From positions 454,710 to 514,709 of the forward strand of contig NW_019091390.1 in the NCBI RefSeq assembly GCF_001949145.1: 60,000 bases of DNA, given 5' to 3'. The notes under the pieces are model-generated. The model saw only the letters and a list, made by a program, of their open reading frames with translations, made no database searches and was not told the DNA's origin. Positions 55,901 through 60,000 of the stretch are shown here, piece after piece; the stretch's first letter is position 1; each line of letters starts with the position of its first letter. This DNA comes from Acanthaster planci. Taxonomy: Eukaryota; Echinodermata; Asteroidea; Valvatida; Acanthasteridae. Made by a program: the position numbers and the translations under genes.

Positions 55901-58465
55901 GGACCTGGCGGTCTATGCGTTTATATGTCTGTGCCACAGACATTGGGGAAACGCCCTCAGTGGTCAGGAATGGCATAGCTATAAATTGAGAAGGAATGAC
56001 AACACAAAACAAAGCGAAATTTCGACCGCAGGGTGCCTCGGTGTTTGGACAGTACAGAAAAACGGAAATTCGGTGCAAAATTCATGTTATGGTTCAGCGA
56101 CATTCGTAGCACACCAGTTGTTTATTATTTTATGGTTTGAGAGGATTTGCGTTTTTGTCCTTTCACAGTTTGTGCCATTTTGCACGTAGAGTTATGGCCA
56201 ACATTTCCCTGTAAAAGTTGCGATTCATATCAATTAGGTTTATTTCGTTTGAAAATGAACCAAGCGTCTTTTTGCCTTTTGGAACGTTTGTTTTATTTTC
56301 GGTCGTTTCTTTTGTTTGTCTTCTTTCAAGGCTTACTTTCAAACAGTTTTTGTTAACTTTCTTGTTTATTTTTACACACATGGCCCTTGTGGAAGTTCTG
56401 CTCGAGCCCCTTTCTACCAGTTTGCTTAAAATTAGTTTACATATTGCAGAAATATACGCCAAAAAGCCATTTCGTCCGTCACTGCGTCCCACTTCCTGTG
56501 GCACTGAATCACAACACGAGTAATCAAAACAATCATAAAAGTAATAAATATTTCGTATTTTTGTGGCTCTCTTTATTTGGACTGTTACAAGTTATGTACA
56601 TTAAAACTGTGGAAATCTTGCCCCTAAAAACTAATGTCCTTGTATCAAACATATCCTCAAATGGTTTTCCGTCACAATGCCTATGATTGTAGAGGCGCGT
56701 AAACAAAGTGAAATCACATCCGACCAAGATTTTTAAAAAAATGACAATGTTGTATCCTTGAAATTTATCCCCAGAATAGTGACATCAGAATGGTTTAGAG
56801 CTACAGTTCCAAGACATGTATAATCTTTTTTTTTCTTTTTTTTTTTTACACAAATGATGATTTTCTGTGAAAATCCCCCCAAATACAGCATGTAAACATT
56901 ATAATGTTGACGACAGATCCAATACATAACAGAACACTTCTTTTTATTTTACTTAACAAGTGCACCTATTCGGCAGTGCTATTCTGGTTAAAGAGCTAAG
57001 TAAAATGCACTCAGCAAAAATTTCAAGTGCATATTACTTTCTGAACAAAGATTACATCTTTTCCTGAAAAAATATTTACACCTCTGCAAATAAAATAAAA
57101 TAATATGTACATCATTTGGGAATTTTAATGCTTTTACAACCAAATATGAGGATATTTTATCAATTAACAGTTTTTACAAAGCCACTGAAAATATATATTT
57201 CCATTTATAATGTTTAGATACTTAATTACGAAATTAATGCCCTCAGTTACCTTGTTAGTTGTTTGAGAAAAGAACTGCCTCTCAAAAAGTTTCAAAACGA
57301 CACTTACTATTAACCTTTACAACCATTCAAAAACCGAAACCCAGTCCCTTAGAATTGCGAACCCAGTGAATACTTAACAGACCTTGAAAGTGGTGAAGCC
57401 TCTAGGGGCGTGGTATGTCAACGAATTAAGAAGGGCTCTTGCACGCCCACGTCCGCTCACACAGGAACGACTGCTCGTTTAACAACCGTATGGTAAAGAA
57501 TAGCCATCACACCAGTCCTCATCATGACCGTGCCCTTAGTGGGGTGCAAATATCGTTCAATATTTTGTATCAACTAGAATAGGAAGGTAACACCACCTTT
57601 TAATAATATGTTATTGCCGATTTCATATAAAACTAGAACCCGCAAAATTCATTTGAACATACTAGCACACTAGACGTTCATCCTTTGATGTATGTGAGAA
57701 TACGCTTTTGCACATAGCAGTACTACCCGAAGCCCAAATCTCACATAATCTCCCGTGAACAAATAAATTATCCGATGACTAAGTTAAGTCAATCTTACAT
57801 TTAAGTTAAATATAAGTAAAACACTGCCGTCGATGCCCTGATTTATTTTAAACTGCAAACGAAAACAAGACTTTATATCAGACCTCATACTGATAATTTA
57901 GGGAAAAAACAAGAGTATGTTTAATGTGAAGTAACTAAAATAATGAATACGTCTTTTGAAAGCACTTCTACGTGTCAACTTGGAAGGTGTCGCTAGAGGT
58001 GATTCATTCCATCAAATTACTTCACGTTCTGAAATATCGGTCTCATTTCCTGTTCAATTTAAAGGTAATTAACAGCAATGAACGACTCAGAAATTTGACT
58101 CGGACCTGACCTACGGACTTAGACCTCTCCTTTATGTCATTTAGGACTCAGACTTGACCGAAGTGGCCAGAGACAAGGCCATCGAATCGGACCAATTCAG
58201 TTCCAAAGTTTGAGGGTTTATGGTGTACTTTTTCGAAATTAGATGATAAAAGAGCCTTTTCCAGATCGGAGTTGCTGATATCGCAGTTGCTGTCAGCCTG
58301 AGGCTCCCTAGCAAGCAAGTAAACTAAAAGTGACACCATTCTGCAACCGTTCACAAGGAAAAACATAACCTCGTGACGTTACACGCATAGATGATGTGGC
58401 CCTCGAACCACATCAACGACTTTGCTGTCAGGATACCAGACAGTCCAATTCGGTTTGCTGCTATG
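52991..58465. other. Intergenic region between the two cysteine-rich genes
   Basis: No recognisable exon was found. It contains G/C-run repeats at 53910-54000, a short hAT-like TIR element at 54076-54157, and a CpG-containing patch at about 54540-55560. That patch holds a YY1-like GCCATCTTGG at 55027-55036, a plausible promoter for a minus-strand transcript. Open frames at 55302-55706 and 55782-56078 (minus) have no family resemblance. From 56200 to 58460 the sequence is AT-rich and featureless apart from T/A tracts at 56827-56849. Confidence 0.5.
54076..54157. mobile_element. 82-nt TIR element with GCGTAGCC ends (hAT-like)
   Basis: The left end CAGTGCGTAGCCGAGG pairs with the complement of CCTGGCTACGCCACTG at the right end, allowing one gap and one mismatch. 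The centre is a G-run/C-run hairpin (GAGGGGTAGGG / CCCCC). CAGTGGCGTAGC-type ends are common in hAT-derived MITEs. A related, less complete G-run copy starts at about 53910 (GGCGTAGCTGGGGG). No 8-bp duplication is seen. Confidence 0.55.
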
Positions 58466-58829
58466 CTAGACTGAAAGCACCGTCATCGTGGTGTCCTGGC
58501 GATCCACAGTAGTCGGGTGCCTCTTCTCGCGCTTGACCCCCTTACACCTCCGGAAGAGGCAGTAACAGCAGCAACAACAGCAGATGTTGATGAGGAGGAA
58601 CACGCCCCCAATGACGCTGAAGACGATGATCCAGAAGTTGCTGAAGAAGTTGGAGATGGAGCTGGAGCAGCAGGTGGGCTCCGAGCAGCACGCCTCGGTG
58701 CAGGTGTTGTTCTTGATCAGGCACTCGTCGGGGTTTACCTCGGGGCAGCAGTCGCTGGGGCACGAGTCCGCGCTCTCGTCGGCGTCGCATCGACCGTCAC
58801 CACAAAACCCGTCAAATAAGGAGGCAGAC
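58466..58829 (-). CDS. Last exon of a second cysteine-rich type I membrane protein (paralogue)
   Basis: The exon begins after an AG at 58830-58831 in the same phase as exon 3 of the gene at 51070. It encodes 120 residues to a TAG stop. It aligns with exons 3 and 4 of that gene combined: CGDGRCD, ES, SCPSDCCP, ECLIKNNTC, ACCSEPTCC, a transmembrane segment (FWIIVFSVIGGVFLLINI), a run of six cysteines and a basic tail. The ectodomain is better conserved than the tail, which here ends TTMTVLSV. The exon is markedly GC-rich in third codon positions compared with its paralogue and surroundings. Signal-peptide exons are not visible between 58830 and 60000 and presumably lie beyond the right edge, so this gene is partial. 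Function unknown. Confidence 0.75.
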
Positions 58830-60000
58830 CTAGAGTGCAGAAAATAGGCGTCGAGAAAGGGTTCATAAGTTGCTCATCGGTTTCATTCTCTTCTTTTATA
58901 ACACCCTGTAGCGTACATATGGCCAAGTTAATTGGCATGTGCTGTACTGCATTTACGTTATCGTCATTAGGCATTGTGTAATAGACCTTACTGTACTTTA
59001 TGACACCTGAACGGCCAAATAAGTAACTAAACATTCTTGCAGTTGAAATTTAAAAATCAGTCACCGCACACATCGGGCATTTGAATGCTAGTATCTGTTA
59101 ATTTATCCCGTCATGATATCAGTCCAGTCTGAATCAACCTGTAAAAAAGAGGCCCGCTAGTGACAGTGTGTACAGACAGCGCATTAAAACTCATGAGTTT
59201 ATAACTCAAGAGTCGTTTAGAAAATTAAAACAGCCTTGGATATACAGTGGGCCTAAGTTTTGTTGTCATCATGGCCCGTTTTCCGCTCATTCATTGGTAA
59301 ACTGGAAATGACAGAAGGCAACCTTTGATTAAAAAAGGCCCAATTTGGTTCAAGAGTTCCCTTTGCTTTGTTATTGTAGTTTTTGCCAACCAGTCACCAC
59401 TAATCTAAATTAAGATACCCTCCTCTTTGTTGAGGCCACAAATTTGTCATTGGAGGCAAAACGGAGGCCAACACGGAGTTGTTTTGCTCATTGAACATAA
59501 AGCAATTATGGCACTTGTTTGTAAACACGAAAGGGCTGTACCTTCATTGACACAGAATCGAATTTGTTTTACAAACTCATGCAACCTGGGCAGTTTTTCC
59601 TCTAACGCGTGATAGTGTATTGTCACGTGTCCGCATTACACAAAACAGGGACCATCCAGGAAGGATGCTGGTTTTGTTTCCTCATTTGCTTTGTTAAATC
59701 TGTCAGGTACATTCTGCTGAAGCTGTTCCAACTGCAGTAAGGCTTAGACAAATATTTCCCCAGTGCCATTTCGCTGTATCGTTGGTGTTATTGCTTGTTC
59801 ATTCTTTGCAAGCCCAGAGCTCATTTTTGTAAAACAATATTATTTGTAAAATAGTGAGCGCTTGTCACGGCCAAACCTCCTAACGTTGCTATCCCTAAGG
59901 TGGATCATCCTTGGGCTTTTGCCAGATGGAAGCTTGTTTGTTGTTGTTGTTGTTGTTGTTGCCAGAAAATTCTACCCACTCTCTGATGAAAGAAAACGAT
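58830..60000. other. Presumed intron of the partial cysteine-rich gene
   Basis: No second exon of the paralogue was recognised. The segment ends with a TTG/GTT trinucleotide microsatellite at about 59938-59961. Nothing else was identified. Confidence 0.5.
59938..59961. repeat. (GTT)n microsatellite
   Basis: About eight uninterrupted TTG units, an ordinary simple repeat. Confidence 0.85.

Noticed and set aside
58517-58847. Plus-strand open frames at the right end with acidic or Leu-rich products
   Set aside because: They are antisense of the GC-rich last exon of the cysteine-rich paralogue, whose minus-strand frame aligns with an independent gene.

Overview
This window is eukaryotic genomic DNA: genes are split by canonical GT-AG introns, intergenic and intronic DNA is AT-rich and littered with small transposon relics, and there is one assembly gap of about 580 N. 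Gene content and the linkage SLC30A7-DPH5 point to a metazoan. The repeat style (tRNA-derived SINEs, many inverted-repeat MITEs, a short LINE tail) and gene spacing suggest a marine invertebrate deuterostome, perhaps an echinoderm. That placement is inference and cannot be proven from this sequence alone.

Layout, left to right. (1) 1-17171, plus strand: the 3' half of a GLIS1/3-type Krueppel zinc-finger transcription factor. Six exons carry the last zinc finger and the whole proline/serine-rich C-terminal domain, with a 9 kb intron. (2) 17172-26450: GLIS 3' UTR and then intergenic DNA with two fold-back elements, a miRNA-sized hairpin and a tRNA-derived SINE on the minus strand. (3) 26451-28287, minus: a complete four-exon gene for a 107-residue single-PDZ protein of the TAX1BP3 (TIP-1) type. 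(4) 28288-28816: a 529 bp divergent promoter interval. (5) 28817-37574, plus: a complete 11-exon SLC30A7 (ZnT7) zinc transporter of 359 residues, including a 77-nt first coding exon that ORF scanning misses. (6) 37575-41956: intergenic DNA with at least three TIR elements. (7) 41957-47001, minus: a complete six-exon DPH5 (diphthine methyl ester synthase) of 288 residues. (8) 47002-60000: a gene-poor stretch with a four-exon gene (51070-52990, minus) for an unrecognised cysteine-rich type I membrane protein, and the last exon of a paralogue (58466-58829, minus).

SLC30A7 and DPH5 are neighbours in the same tail-to-tail orientation in human (chr1p21), so this looks like ancient conserved microsynteny. 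The least described item is the cysteine-rich membrane protein pair. Its ectodomain carries a CGDGxCD...SCPxDCCP module, followed by one transmembrane helix ending in a run of cysteines. The two paralogues differ by one exact intron.

All gene models were assembled by hand from splice sites, reading phase and family resemblance. Every junction keeps frame, but no transcript or database evidence was available.
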